Under the pieces are notes generated by a model. That model was not told the origin of the DNA, made no database searches, and saw only the letters and a list, made by a program, of their open reading frames with translations. Made by a program: the position numbers and the translations under genes. Of a DNA stretch of 36,849 nt, positions 27,821-36,849 are shown piece by piece. Numbering within the stretch: position 1 is the stretch's first letter; each line of letters opens with the position of its first letter. This stretch comes from Candidatus Parcubacteria bacterium (GTDB taxonomy: Bacteria; Patescibacteriota; Patescibacteriia; Magasanikbacterales; UBA922): the NCBI GenBank assembly GCA_018646705.1, contig JABGUG010000032.1, positions 1 through 36,849 on the forward strand, given 5' to 3'.

Positions 27821-27870
27821 ATGTCCTAAGTTTAAAAGTTATAAAGTTTATCAACTTGTCTACTATACCA

Positions 27871-27905
27871 CAAAAAAACAACTTGCTAAAGACAAGTTGT
27901 TTTTT
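27871..27905 (-). terminator. Terminator after trxA
   Basis: AAAAAACAACTTG-ctaaaga-CAAGTTGTTTTTT. Confidence 0.8.
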
Positions 27906-27927
27906 GAATAATATTTTTCGTATTTTT

Positions 27928-28248
27928 CTATGCGTGTTTGTCCATCAATTCTTTCAGCTTATCTTTCGTAATTCCACCAACCATTTGGTCAACAACTTCT
28001 CCGCCTTTGAAAACCAAAAATGTTGGGATACTCATGACCTTATACTGTCCAGCTACTGTACCATTTTCATCCACATTAAGTTTACCTACTTTTACCTTTC
28101 CTTCATACTCACCAGCAAGCTCTTCTACAATAGGACCCATCATCTGACAAGGACCACACCATGGTGCCCAAAAATCAACTAGCACTGGCGATTCTGATTT
28201 AATAACCTCTGCATCAAAATTTGCATCGGTGAATGTTACTTCTGCCAT
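27928..28248 (-). CDS. trxA: Thioredoxin
   Basis: VLVDFWAPWCGPCQMMGPIVEELA; VMSIPTFLVFKGGEVVDQMVG. Confidence 0.97.
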   Translation of the reverse strand: MAEVTFTDANFDAEVIKSESPVLVDFWAPWCGPCQMMGPIVEELAGEYEGKVKVGKLNVDENGTVAGQYKVMSIPTFLVFKGGEVVDQMVGGITKDKLKELMDKHA

Positions 28249-28284
28249 ATTTTTTTAATTTAAAAAAATTATAAGATTATAAAT

Positions 28285-29004
28285 TTATGCTGCTTCTTCA
28301 TAGTCTTCATTAGCAGTCTCTTCATGACCTACTTGTTTTTCTTTTCCAAAAAAGAATACAACTTTCTTTGGTTCATCATCCTTTTCCTCACGATAATAAA
28401 ATATCATTCCAAGACGATTATCAGAATTGCCTGGCTCTACAAAATAATTAAAGCGTGAATTTACTTGTAATTTTGGTGGTGGAACACTCATTCCTTCTGT
28501 AGGAGGATTTTTAATAAGTGCACAAATCTCTTGTTCACGTGACTCTGAAACCACAAACGCAAGACTTCCTTTCAAATCTATTCTACACCCAATTTTACGC
28601 TGATCAAGTCCGACACCCTCATCCTGTCGTACCATACCAATCTGATCACCAAATCTACGAAAGATTCGTGCATAGATATTAGTCAAATCAGGACTCACTT
28701 CAGCCTCCTTTAGACTACTCTCTATCCGATCCAATTTTTCTTCTTCATTAGTATCTGGATCATCATCATTATCTGCTTCACGTTGTTTTGCACGAGTCAA
28801 TTTATTTTCTGCCCTATCAATCAATTCAGGTTGTTTGAGTGTATCTATATTTACACGTGCACCTCCTTTTAAAAATGCATGTGTCTTTGTGTCAATTCCA
28901 TCTCCATATATGACCTCTAGGTGACCTGGTCTTTGTTGTTCTTCTTCTCTTCTATTTTCAAAAGATTCCGCTTTGGAAGAACAAAATGGAACTACTTCCC
29001 CCAT
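28285..29004 (-). CDS. Hypothetical protein (239 aa)
   Basis: Long ORF abutting infB on the same strand; no family recognised. Confidence 0.65.
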   Translation of the reverse strand: MGEVVPFCSSKAESFENRREEEQQRPGHLEVIYGDGIDTKTHAFLKGGARVNIDTLKQPELIDRAENKLTRAKQREADNDDDPDTNEEEKLDRIESSLKEAEVSPDLTNIYARIFRRFGDQIGMVRQDEGVGLDQRKIGCRIDLKGSLAFVVSESREQEICALIKNPPTEGMSVPPPKLQVNSRFNYFVEPGNSDNRLGMIFYYREEKDDEPKKVVFFFGKEKQVGHEETANEDYEEAA

Positions 29005-29010
29005 AAAAAA

Positions 29011-31035
29011 TTATTTAAAAATAATTTCTCTTGCTTTTGTTTCTTCTGTATAAAATTCTAATACATCTCCTTCTTCAATCTTGACTGAGCCTTCAAATTT
29101 TACACCACATTCAGTTCCTTGTATAGCTTCTTTTACACTAGCCTGTCCTACCTTACAGTCAGTAACTTTACCCTTACCCATGTTTACTCCTTCACGTTTT
29201 ACACGAGCGAGTACATTTTTCATTGCCTTTCCATCTTCTACCTTTCCTCCAACAATCATAGAACCTTTTTCTTTGAGGAAGATAGCTAGGATCTTCATAA
29301 TACCAAGTTCAGTTATAATCTTTTCGTCAGAAAGCATCTTTCCAAGCTCTTCTTTGATCCAATTAATCAAATCATAAATGATACTGTATTGTAAAAAGTT
29401 GATTTCTTCTTCGCGCATCATATCTTCTGCAACAGGAGTAGAAGCTACATTAAATCCTACGACAGTAGCGTCTCCAGATTGTGCTTTTTTTACATCATCT
29501 TCAGTAATATTTCCAAGTCCTTTTCCAACAATCTTTATACCAACTTCGTCGTGTTGAATCTTACCAAGAGATGCAACAATAGCTTCTAGACTTCCAAGTA
29601 CGTCAGCCTTTATAACAAGATTGAGTGTTTTTTTCTTTTCTTCTTCATCGTTTGATTCAGCCGCTGCAACAGTATCTTTTTCTGCACCAGTTTGCTGAGT
29701 TCGTTTCTTTTTGATATTAATTTCTTTTGCTTCTGATGTTTTACTCACATCCAGAACGTCTCCAACTTCTGGAGCAACTTTAAATCCAATAATCTGAACA
29801 GGTACAGAAGGGCCAGCCTCATCAATCGTACGCCCCTTATAATCTTTCAATGCGCGAACATTCCCATAAATTTCATTGTTCACCACAAGTTTGTCGCTTT
29901 TCTTGAGTGTGCCAGATTGAATCAAAACGGTTGCGACAGGACCCATGCCCTTGTCTACATGAGACTCAATCACAGTACCAACAGCAGGAACATCTGGGTC
30001 TGCCTTTATTTTTTCTTCATTCATATCAGCAACGAGCAATAGAACATCGAGTAATTTATCAATATGTAAATTTTCTTTTGCAGAAATCTCTACCATTGGT
30101 ATATTACCGCCCCACTCTTCAGCAAGGACATCTTGCCCTGACAAATCAGTTTTGGTCTTTTGCACATCAGCGCTTTCTTTGTCAATTTTATTAATTGCAA
30201 CCACAAAAGGAAGTTTAGCTGCTTTTATAATATTAATTGCTTCTTTTGTTTGAGGTTTAACACCATCGTCAGCCGCAACAATTAAAATTGCAATATCAGC
30301 CACCTGAGCACCACGTGAACGCATCATAGTAAATGCCTCATGTCCTGGAGTATCAATAAAACTAATTTCACGTTTATTTTTTGTTTTTGGATCTTTCCAT
30401 ACAGTCTGGTATGCACCAATATGTTGTGTAATACCACCTGCTTCTGTATCAATAATATTTGCTTCACGAATCGTATCGAGAAGTTTTGTCTTACCATGAT
30501 CTACATGACCCATGATAACAATAACTGGTGCACGAGATTTCAAATTTTCAGCTTTTGCAAGTGCTTCTTCTAAATCGTGTGTTCGTGCTTCTTCTTTTTC
30601 TTCATCCATTTCATTCTCTTCTGCTTTTTTTACCTCAAAACCAAGATCCTCTGCCAAAATTGCCATCGTATCATAATCAATATCTTGATTTTGATTTGCC
30701 AAAATACCGTTCTTCATGAGCTCGGTAATAATTTGGCTCACCGGAAGTTCTAGTACTACTGCAAAATCTTTTACAGGAAGGCGCGCTGGCAAAGCAACAG
30801 TCTGTCCAAGTTCCTTTCGCATCTCTTTTTCCTTTTCTTTTGCTTCTTCTTGATCTTTTCTACGTTTCTCTTCCATGTCACGTTTGATAAAACGCCATTT
30901 ACGTTGCACTTGTTCAGCAGTTTTATCATCAATCTTAATGGCTTTTGCACCAATATCAAAACCATACTGCGGCAATACATCGAGTAAATCTTTAGTATTT
31001 ATTCTAAGTTTTCGTGCGAGTTCAGTAACATTCAT
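29011..31035 (-). CDS. infB: Translation initiation factor IF-2
   Basis: VIVIMGHVDHGKTKLLDTIREANI, ISFIDTPGHEAFTMMRSRGAQVADIAILIVAADDGVKPQT, INKIDKE. Confidence 0.97.
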   Translation of the reverse strand: MNVTELARKLRINTKDLLDVLPQYGFDIGAKAIKIDDKTAEQVQRKWRFIKRDMEEKRRKDQEEAKEKEKEMRKELGQTVALPARLPVKDFAVVLELPVSQIITELMKNGILANQNQDIDYDTMAILAEDLGFEVKKAEENEMDEEKEEARTHDLEEALAKAENLKSRAPVIVIMGHVDHGKTKLLDTIREANIIDTEAGGITQHIGAYQTVWKDPKTKNKREISFIDTPGHEAFTMMRSRGAQVADIAILIVAADDGVKPQTKEAINIIKAAKLPFVVAINKIDKESADVQKTKTDLSGQDVLAEEWGGNIPMVEISAKENLHIDKLLDVLLLVADMNEEKIKADPDVPAVGTVIESHVDKGMGPVATVLIQSGTLKKSDKLVVNNEIYGNVRALKDYKGRTIDEAGPSVPVQIIGFKVAPEVGDVLDVSKTSEAKEINIKKKRTQQTGAEKDTVAAAESNDEEEKKKTLNLVIKADVLGSLEAIVASLGKIQHDEVGIKIVGKGLGNITEDDVKKAQSGDATVVGFNVASTPVAEDMMREEEINFLQYSIIYDLINWIKEELGKMLSDEKIITELGIMKILAIFLKEKGSMIVGGKVEDGKAMKNVLARVKREGVNMGKGKVTDCKVGQASVKEAIQGTECGVKFEGSVKIEEGDVLEFYTEETKAREIIFK

Positions 31036-31124
31036 GATTACAAAGCTTACAAGGCCTAAGAGACCCTTATTAAAGTGATTCGTATTATAGGTAAAAATAA
31101 CAAAAAAGTCAATAATTTAGACTA

Positions 31125-31151
31125 AAAACCGCCCTTTTGGGCGGTTTTTTA
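31125..31151 (-). terminator. Intrinsic terminator
   Basis: AAAAACCGCC-cttttg-GGCGGTTTTTT, between infB and the aminotransferase gene. Confidence 0.75.
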
Positions 31152-31167
31152 CATTATACTACTAATT

Positions 31168-32574
31168 CTAGCCAAAATACTTACCAACAAGATCACCAAT
31201 CTTTCCATCAACCTCATCAACTTTCAGAGGTGGCTCTTGTCCTGATTTTTCAATAAGCTCTATCACGACTTTCAAAATTTGTTTCATACCAGGAACCACA
31301 TGCGCGTCACGATCTTCTGCATATGAGAAACGGATATATCCTTGTCCCATTTCACCAAAGTCTGATCCAGAAAGTGTTGCTATTCCTCTTTCATACAAAA
31401 GCCAATTACGCATATCAACATCACTCTTAATATTTAATTCATTTTTTACATAATCCAAATCAAGTACACGTGCAAAACTTGGGAACAAATAAAATGCACC
31501 TTCTGCTTCATTACACACAACATAAGGCTGGAGTAAATTTAAAGACTCTGAAACAAATTGGCCTTTCTTTTCATATTCTACAAAATCCTTATTAATAAGT
31601 TCCTGCACTTCTTCTTTCACACTTTTATAATCAAACCCATCAAGACTAACGTCACCAAATACACATCCTGCGACGATCTGTTCCATGCGATTTACATTAC
31701 TCCACTTGTTGATTGCAAACCGACCAAAGATTTCTATGAGCCATTCTGGTGCAATCATAAACCCAAGACGCCATCCAGTCATGGCATAATTTTTTGAATA
31801 GCCATTTAGATTAATTGTCCAATCAAGCATTCCAGGAATAGACAAGAAACTAAAATGTTTACGACCATCAAATACGATTTGATCATAAATATCATCAAAG
31901 ATAACATAAAACTTATGCTCTTTCACCAACTCAGCAATTGCTTCGAGTTTTTCTTGTCCTATCATCATGCCAGTTGGATTTTGTGGCGTATTTACACAGA
32001 GAAGTTTTACCTGGTCATTTTCTTCAATGAGTTTTTGTAAATCTTCCACACGATATTCCAATGTTTGTGTCTCCTCATTTTTGTAAGCCTTCCAACGAAG
32101 CACTCCTCCGTGATTATAAAATTCTGCGAGGGACTCATATACAGGATATCCTGGATCCTGGACAATCACTTTGTCACCCGGCTCAAGAAGTGCTTGAAGT
32201 GCAAGTTCGATTACTGGTTTACCACCAGGCTGAAGCATTACATTTTCTTTTTTTATCTCAACTCCACGTGTTTCACTCCAATGCTTTGCAATATTTTCCA
32301 ATACCTGTGGATAGCCAGCAAAATGTCCGTACTTGGTTTGTTTGTCTTTCAAAGCTTGAATTGCAACATCAATAATCGGTTGAGGAGTTTTTGGACCAGT
32401 GTCTCCAACATGAAACTTATATACATGTTCAAATTTATTTGAACTATCCACAGCAATTACCTCGGCCCCAAAACCAAAAGCAGTTTCTGTACCTAGATAA
32501 TTAAGTGCAGGATTGATTGAGACATTTGGTTTAAAATCTTTGTCTGAAAGAAATTTTGGAATATCTTGATTCAT
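31168..32574 (-). CDS. Pyridoxal-phosphate class I/II aminotransferase
   Basis: VNTPQNPTGMMI, FDDIYDQIVFDG, NGYSKNYAMTGWRLGFMIAPEW. Confidence 0.92.
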   Translation of the reverse strand: MNQDIPKFLSDKDFKPNVSINPALNYLGTETAFGFGAEVIAVDSSNKFEHVYKFHVGDTGPKTPQPIIDVAIQALKDKQTKYGHFAGYPQVLENIAKHWSETRGVEIKKENVMLQPGGKPVIELALQALLEPGDKVIVQDPGYPVYESLAEFYNHGGVLRWKAYKNEETQTLEYRVEDLQKLIEENDQVKLLCVNTPQNPTGMMIGQEKLEAIAELVKEHKFYVIFDDIYDQIVFDGRKHFSFLSIPGMLDWTINLNGYSKNYAMTGWRLGFMIAPEWLIEIFGRFAINKWSNVNRMEQIVAGCVFGDVSLDGFDYKSVKEEVQELINKDFVEYEKKGQFVSESLNLLQPYVVCNEAEGAFYLFPSFARVLDLDYVKNELNIKSDVDMRNWLLYERGIATLSGSDFGEMGQGYIRFSYAEDRDAHVVPGMKQILKVVIELIEKSGQEPPLKVDEVDGKIGDLVGKYFG

Positions 32575-32577
32575 ATA

Positions 32578-34842
32578 TTAGCTTATGGCTTTGTTAATTT
32601 TATTTTTGATACCTTCTGGAGTTAATCCTGCAAGTTCATATACTTCATCGACACCACCAGATTTCAAATATGTGTCAATACAGATTGAACGTTTTACATA
32701 GTCAGCCGGAAGTAAGAATGGATATAAAAATCCTTTCCATCCAGCATGCACTGCAACAGTTATTTCACGTTCTTCATCTGAGAATATTTTATTTGCTTTT
32801 TCTGGATCTGTGGCACGTAAATCTTCAAACAATTCTGGGGAAGTTACTGCAAGAAGTTTTACATCAAGACCTTGTGATTCAAGTTCTGGAACAATTTCAA
32901 TTGTATTTTGCAAAACTTGCATACCAGAAATTGCTAACACGACTTTTTTGTTTCCATTATTTTTATAATCCTTGAAAGTGTATGCGCCATTTATTGCTTC
33001 ACGAGCTTCTGGAACAAACTGTCCACAACATGCATTTTCTCCACGTTTAAATACTGGAGTACCAGGACGTGTTACTGAAAGTGCGATTGGTTCACCTTTT
33101 TCAAATGCATGAAATGACATTTCAACCACTTCGTTAGCATCCATTGGTTTGTACACTTTGATTCCAGGATATGCGTTGTACATACTCATCCAATACAGAC
33201 CTTGGTGTGTAGGACCATCTTCTCCAGTCTCTGGACCATCATGTGCTGAAAGTAAAATGAAAAAACCTTTACTTTCTGGATACAGATGATTTCCAATCAA
33301 GATAAGACGAATAGCATTAGTCATCATAGAGCTAAATACACCGTATGAAGAAAACACTGATACTGGTGCATATCCTCCTGGCAATCTGTCAGCTGTCATT
33401 GCGGCACCCATCATTGCCATATTTTGCTCAGCAATACCAAATCGAATTCCACGACCGTAAGGATTTTCTCTATTGATAACCCCATACACATCTTCTGCCT
33501 TTGCAACTGATACTGATCCTGCGAGATCTCCTGCCCCCGCATAGAAAAATGCTGTCTCTTTCATAAGCCAAGAAAAGAATTCTTGGCTTGCCTTGCGTGT
33601 TGCCACAGCAGTTCCCTGCTCAAATACAAGTTCTTCTGGCAAAACGTCTGGACGTTTTATTTCAATAGGATTTTTAAATGGTCTGTCTCCCAATCTTGAT
33701 TTCATTTGAGAAACAAGTTCATCTTCTGACTTGATTAAACTTTTTGCAATGTCTAATCTTTCTACAATATAATTTGTAAGTTCAGGAGTAAGAGCTTCTA
33801 TAATAATATCTATATCTTTTCCAACTTCGCCTTCAACACCTGGAATTTCAAATCCTAATTTTTTCATGATATCAACATACTCATCATGTTTGGCTGGTGC
33901 ACCGTGAGATTTATTTGAATCTTCCACTGAACCATAATGTTTTCCTTTGATTGTGTGGGCAATAACAACAGTTGGACTACCATTATCAAATACTTTTTGC
34001 TCAGCCAATCGATATGCATATACGCATTCGAGAATATTGTGCCCATCAATCTCAATAACATTCCAACCAAGAGAACTCCAGTGATTGATATAAGGTGTCA
34101 TTACAACTTCATTGATATCACCGTCAATTCCATAATGATTATAATCAAGTGATACAATCATATTGTCTGCTCCAACAGTATTCAAGAGATTGCGTGCCTC
34201 ATATGTCATACCTTCTTCACTCTCCGCATCTCCCATAAACACCCAAACACTGGTATCTAGTCCTGATGCTTTGTGAGAAATAGCCAAACCACCTGCTGAA
34301 GGCATACCATGTCCTGAAGGACCTGTTGCAATATCAGCCAATGGTGAGTAATTTTCTACATGACCTTGTGGTCCATCGTGTTTTCTAAATTTAAGTAAGT
34401 CATGACCCATTACTGCATGTAATTTTTCTTTATCAAATTCTTTTCCTGCTTTTTTCAAACTTTCATAAATAAGAGATAATCCACCATATAAACCTGGGGA
34501 ACAATGTCCTGCAGACCAGACGACTCTGTCGCGTCCTTTATCTTTTGGATTAAGGGCATCAAACCCCATTGCACCACCAAGCACCATCCCAAGAAATTGT
34601 TCAGTCTTACCACTTGATCCGCCAGGATGACCAGAGTGTGAGGCTTCGAGCGACGCAAACATAAAACCACGCATGATACGCGCAGCCTCATTAAGCTTGT
34701 TTGTATCAATCCCTTCTATTGGTGATAGGTCTAGGCCCTGAATTTTAAGATACCCCCCGCTTTTTGCTTCATAGCTAAAACGTTCTGGTTGATCCCCTTT
34801 TAGTTTAGCGAGTTCCCCTCTGTCCAAAAGATTGTATGTCAT
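32578..34842 (-). CDS. tkt: Transketolase
   Basis: GHPGGSSGKTE, WVFMGDAESEEGMTYEARNLL, NPYGRGIRFGIAEQNMAMMGAAM, SAHDGPETGEDGPTHQGLYW. Confidence 0.93.
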   Translation of the reverse strand: MTYNLLDRGELAKLKGDQPERFSYEAKSGGYLKIQGLDLSPIEGIDTNKLNEAARIMRGFMFASLEASHSGHPGGSSGKTEQFLGMVLGGAMGFDALNPKDKGRDRVVWSAGHCSPGLYGGLSLIYESLKKAGKEFDKEKLHAVMGHDLLKFRKHDGPQGHVENYSPLADIATGPSGHGMPSAGGLAISHKASGLDTSVWVFMGDAESEEGMTYEARNLLNTVGADNMIVSLDYNHYGIDGDINEVVMTPYINHWSSLGWNVIEIDGHNILECVYAYRLAEQKVFDNGSPTVVIAHTIKGKHYGSVEDSNKSHGAPAKHDEYVDIMKKLGFEIPGVEGEVGKDIDIIIEALTPELTNYIVERLDIAKSLIKSEDELVSQMKSRLGDRPFKNPIEIKRPDVLPEELVFEQGTAVATRKASQEFFSWLMKETAFFYAGAGDLAGSVSVAKAEDVYGVINRENPYGRGIRFGIAEQNMAMMGAAMTADRLPGGYAPVSVFSSYGVFSSMMTNAIRLILIGNHLYPESKGFFILLSAHDGPETGEDGPTHQGLYWMSMYNAYPGIKVYKPMDANEVVEMSFHAFEKGEPIALSVTRPGTPVFKRGENACCGQFVPEAREAINGAYTFKDYKNNGNKKVVLAISGMQVLQNTIEIVPELESQGLDVKLLAVTSPELFEDLRATDPEKANKIFSDEEREITVAVHAGWKGFLYPFLLPADYVKRSICIDTYLKSGGVDEVYELAGLTPEGIKNKINKAIS

Positions 34843-34988
34843 ATATAACTTAGTTATTTATTGCCTATAATTATATCACTGTGACCGTAAAGTACGCAAG
34901 GCTTAAATATACAATATCCTGTGTATTAAAACACACAGATATGGTATATTTTATATGAGGTTTAACTGGCTCGAAAAGGAGGTGAAAT

Positions 34989-35222
34989 ATGAGCCAGCAC
35001 TACAGAAGAGGTTACCCCCGCGACCTAGCAGCAAGTGCGGGAAAAGTGTTCGCTCGGGAGCAGCCTGGACACGTAGTCGGCTATTCAACCGACCCTGCCA
35101 CCGGAATACGGACACTCCACATCATGCAGGATCTCTCTTGCGGACTGGGCACGGTGCTCAGGCTCAAAGAAGACGATCCACAGCTTCGGTGCGTGCGTTC
35201 CGCGACGCTTGCGGCGCGATAG
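34989..35222 (+). CDS. GC-rich small ORF of island C (77 aa), unknown function
   Basis: AAAAGGAGGTGAAAT RBS before ATG; GC-rich codons; MSQHYRRGYPRDLAASAGKVFAREQPGHVVGYSTDPATGIRTLHIMQDL.... Confidence 0.65.
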   Translation: MSQHYRRGYPRDLAASAGKVFAREQPGHVVGYSTDPATGIRTLHIMQDLSCGLGTVLRLKEDDPQLRCVRSATLAAR

Positions 35223-35247
35223 CGCGTCCGAAAAAAAGGAGGCCGTA

Positions 35248-35358
35248 ATGGCCAACCTGGTTTTGACGCCACGATACGGATCGGGCGTCAAATTCTATAT
35301 TACAAGTAAAAAGTTTATAAAGTTTTTAAAAAACTTTTTTAACTTTATCAACTTTTGA
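35248..35358 (+). CDS. Possible second ORF of island C (36 aa)
   Basis: AAAAAAAGGAGGCCGTA-ATG; MANLVLTPRYGSGVKF... runs into the AT-rich repeat. Confidence 0.35.
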   Translation: MANLVLTPRYGSGVKFYITSKKFIKFLKNFFNFINF

Positions 35359-35360
35359 AC
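35300..35360. repeat. AAAGTTTATAAAG-type AT-rich inverted repeat
   Basis: agtaaaaagtttataaagtttttaaaaaacttttttaactttatcaacttttgaactttt; related segments at about 1255-1335, 18908-18990, 26663-26697 and 27830-27857. Confidence 0.6.
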
Positions 35361-36243
35361 TTTTCACTCCAAGAATTACATATCCCTGACTTTCAATCCA
35401 TCTTCCAATCGTCACCATCTCAATCAATCCATACAATTCCCAAAACGCAGTAGAAAACGGATGCGTCTTTTTTTTAACAAAGAAAAATATTTTATTTAAA
35501 AATTTAAGTATTGAAAACTTCTTTTGACTTTGTAAAGCATCATATAGCTCATCTGGATGAGCTAGGAACTTTATCCAAAACGTAGAATACATTTTTTTTA
35601 CATGAAATCCTGCATCAAACAAAAGTGCATGCAATTCATGTTTACCAAAAAGTGAAATATGGAATTCCACATGTGGATCAGTATTGAGTCCGCGTTTCAA
35701 AAGATAGTTACGAATCCAAGCGTGTCGTCCAAGTTTTGACTCACTAAACATGGTAATAATTCCACCTGGTTTCAAAACACGATTCAAATCTGCAAGCCAC
35801 ATAGGAACATCACGAACATGCCCAAGTACATCAGAAGTATATATGACATCGAATGATTCATTTTCAAACGGAAGCTTATCTCCATCATAATGAAAAAATT
35901 TTGCCCACACTCCATATTCTTTTACACGTTCTTTTGCCAAATCAATTTGCATTTGTATTACATCAATACCCACAACCTCCACTTGTTTACCCCACAACTT
36001 TTTCATTTCAATTACAGCAGCTCCTGTGCCACACCCTACATCCAAGATTCTAATCTTCTTTCCATTCTTTATTTTTTTTCGTATCCATTTATATAGCAAA
36101 AACTTTTTTGGAAAAAAAATAAGCTTTAATCTATCTTTGAGTGTGATTTCTGATCCTGTCAAAACAGGTCTCGCATCCCAAAATTCAGTTTGCGTACCTT
36201 CTATAGTTCCCCACCCTTTGGTTTTTATTTTTTTGTCATTCAT
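35326..36243 (-). CDS. Class I SAM-dependent methyltransferase
   Basis: IRILDVGCGTGAAVIEMKKLWG, FDVIYTSDVLGHVRDVPMWLADLNRVLKPGGIITMFSES. Confidence 0.92.
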   Translation of the reverse strand: MNDKKIKTKGWGTIEGTQTEFWDARPVLTGSEITLKDRLKLIFFPKKFLLYKWIRKKIKNGKKIRILDVGCGTGAAVIEMKKLWGKQVEVVGIDVIQMQIDLAKERVKEYGVWAKFFHYDGDKLPFENESFDVIYTSDVLGHVRDVPMWLADLNRVLKPGGIITMFSESKLGRHAWIRNYLLKRGLNTDPHVEFHISLFGKHELHALLFDAGFHVKKMYSTFWIKFLAHPDELYDALQSQKKFSILKFLNKIFFFVKKKTHPFSTAFWELYGLIEMVTIGRWIESQGYVILGVKSSKVDKVKKVF

Positions 36244-36314
36244 ATGAATCTATTGTATCATATTTATGTGCGAACATACGAACATTACAAATATACTGAA
36301 TTTTGAGGATGGAT

Positions 36315-36347
36315 AAAATAAAAAAATTGGGAATAACCCAAACTTTT
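36315..36347 (-). terminator. Terminator of minus-strand GC-rich island D
   Basis: TTGGG-aataa-CCCAA with flanking A/T runs. Confidence 0.65.
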
Positions 36348-36396
36348 TCTTTCCCGACCAACCCCGAGGTCCAGAAGGACGTCGGGGTCGGCCGGA

Positions 36397-36540
36397 TCAA
36401 ACATGCAGCAGACTCCTCAGCCGCCGCACGCGAAGGATGATGTACTCGGTGCCCATGCAGGCGCCGATGGCCAGAAGGCAGAAACCTTGGACAAAGACGT
36501 CAGCCGGGCCGTCGGGAGAGAACAAGTGTTGGTCGAGCAC
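36397..36540 (-). CDS. Small GC-rich ORF of island D (47 aa, GTG start), putative single-TM peptide
   Basis: Reverse strand AAAGGAG-cgtcgac-GTG; VLDQHLFSPDGPADVFVQGFCLLAIGACMGTEYIILRVRRLRSLLHV*; not in the ORF track. Confidence 0.5.
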   Translation of the reverse strand: MLDQHLFSPDGPADVFVQGFCLLAIGACMGTEYIILRVRRLRSLLHV

Positions 36541-36574
36541 GTCGACGCTCCTTTCCTCTCGTGGTGTTATAATT

Positions 36575-36603
36575 ACTATACTCTGAGTAAACTATTTTTA
36601 CAA
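36575..36603 (-). promoter_or_regulatory. Promoter of island D
   Basis: Reverse strand TTGTAA, 17-nt spacer, TATAGT. Confidence 0.55.
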
Positions 36604-36693
36604 ACAAAAAAAGCCCTTTAAAAAAGCTTTTCCTTTCGCCACCTCGTCCTGCAGAGATCCGCGGGACGAGGCGACTTGTTGTGGCACACGACC

Positions 36694-36849
36694 TCACACG
36701 CGCTGGTGCACGAGCTCGGCCGTGGTCTTGGAGGTGAGGACCAAGCCAATGCCCATAAGGCTGACGAATCTCACGGTCTCGACCGCCTCACGCGTAAGCT
36801 TGGCCGAACGCTTGACCACGATCGCGGACATGAACGCCAGCGTCAGCCC
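36694..36849 (-). CDS. C-terminal part of a small GC-rich ORF (island F) cut by the window edge, putative TM segment
   Basis: Reverse strand ...GLTLAFMSAIVVKRSAKLTREAVETVRFVSLMGIGLVLTSKTTAELVHQRV*, followed by hairpin CCTCGTCC/GGACGAGG and a T-rich terminator. Confidence 0.5.
   Translation of the reverse strand, partial: GLTLAFMSAIVVKRSAKLTREAVETVRFVSLMGIGLVLTSKTTAELVHQRV

Noticed and set aside
36280-36300. ACAAATATACTGAATTTTGAG resembling the cassette tail ACAAATATATTGAATCAAAA
   Set aside because: Short AT-rich similarity without the upstream GTCGCTCACTTGG motif; likely chance.

Overview
AT-rich bacterial window, consistent with a Patescibacteria/CPR genome (inferred from gene content and compactness, not proven). 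It is densely packed, mostly on the minus strand. Core genes: murG, ftsW, rpmA, gatA/gatC, ligA, leuS, infB, gdhA, trxA, transketolase. There is a type IV pilus/competence cluster (pilD-like, pilin, response regulator, pilM, split comEC) and one tRNA-Ser(GGA). Several compact GC-rich islands sit between the ordinary genes and do not fit the host composition. Two tandem cassettes (about 24346-25228) each have a 17-bp-spaced promoter, a small GC-rich ORF, a near-identical 3' tail with a compensatory stem and possible pseudoknot, and an intrinsic terminator. Other islands lie at 34945-35300, 36318-36849 and the left edge. A promoter-to-terminator unit of about 240 nt at 9242-9518 has no convincing ORF and looks like an unidentified structured ncRNA. 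Other notable points: an alpha/beta-hydrolase (RBBP9/YdeN-like) domain inserted in LeuRS, a tandem LOG-family fusion with one degenerate motif, a GIY-YIG ORF flanked by inverted repeats, and palindromic repeats inserted in frame in ComEC and a histidine kinase. No CRISPR array, rRNA or prophage was seen. All family calls come from reading motifs by eye; no searches or folding were run.
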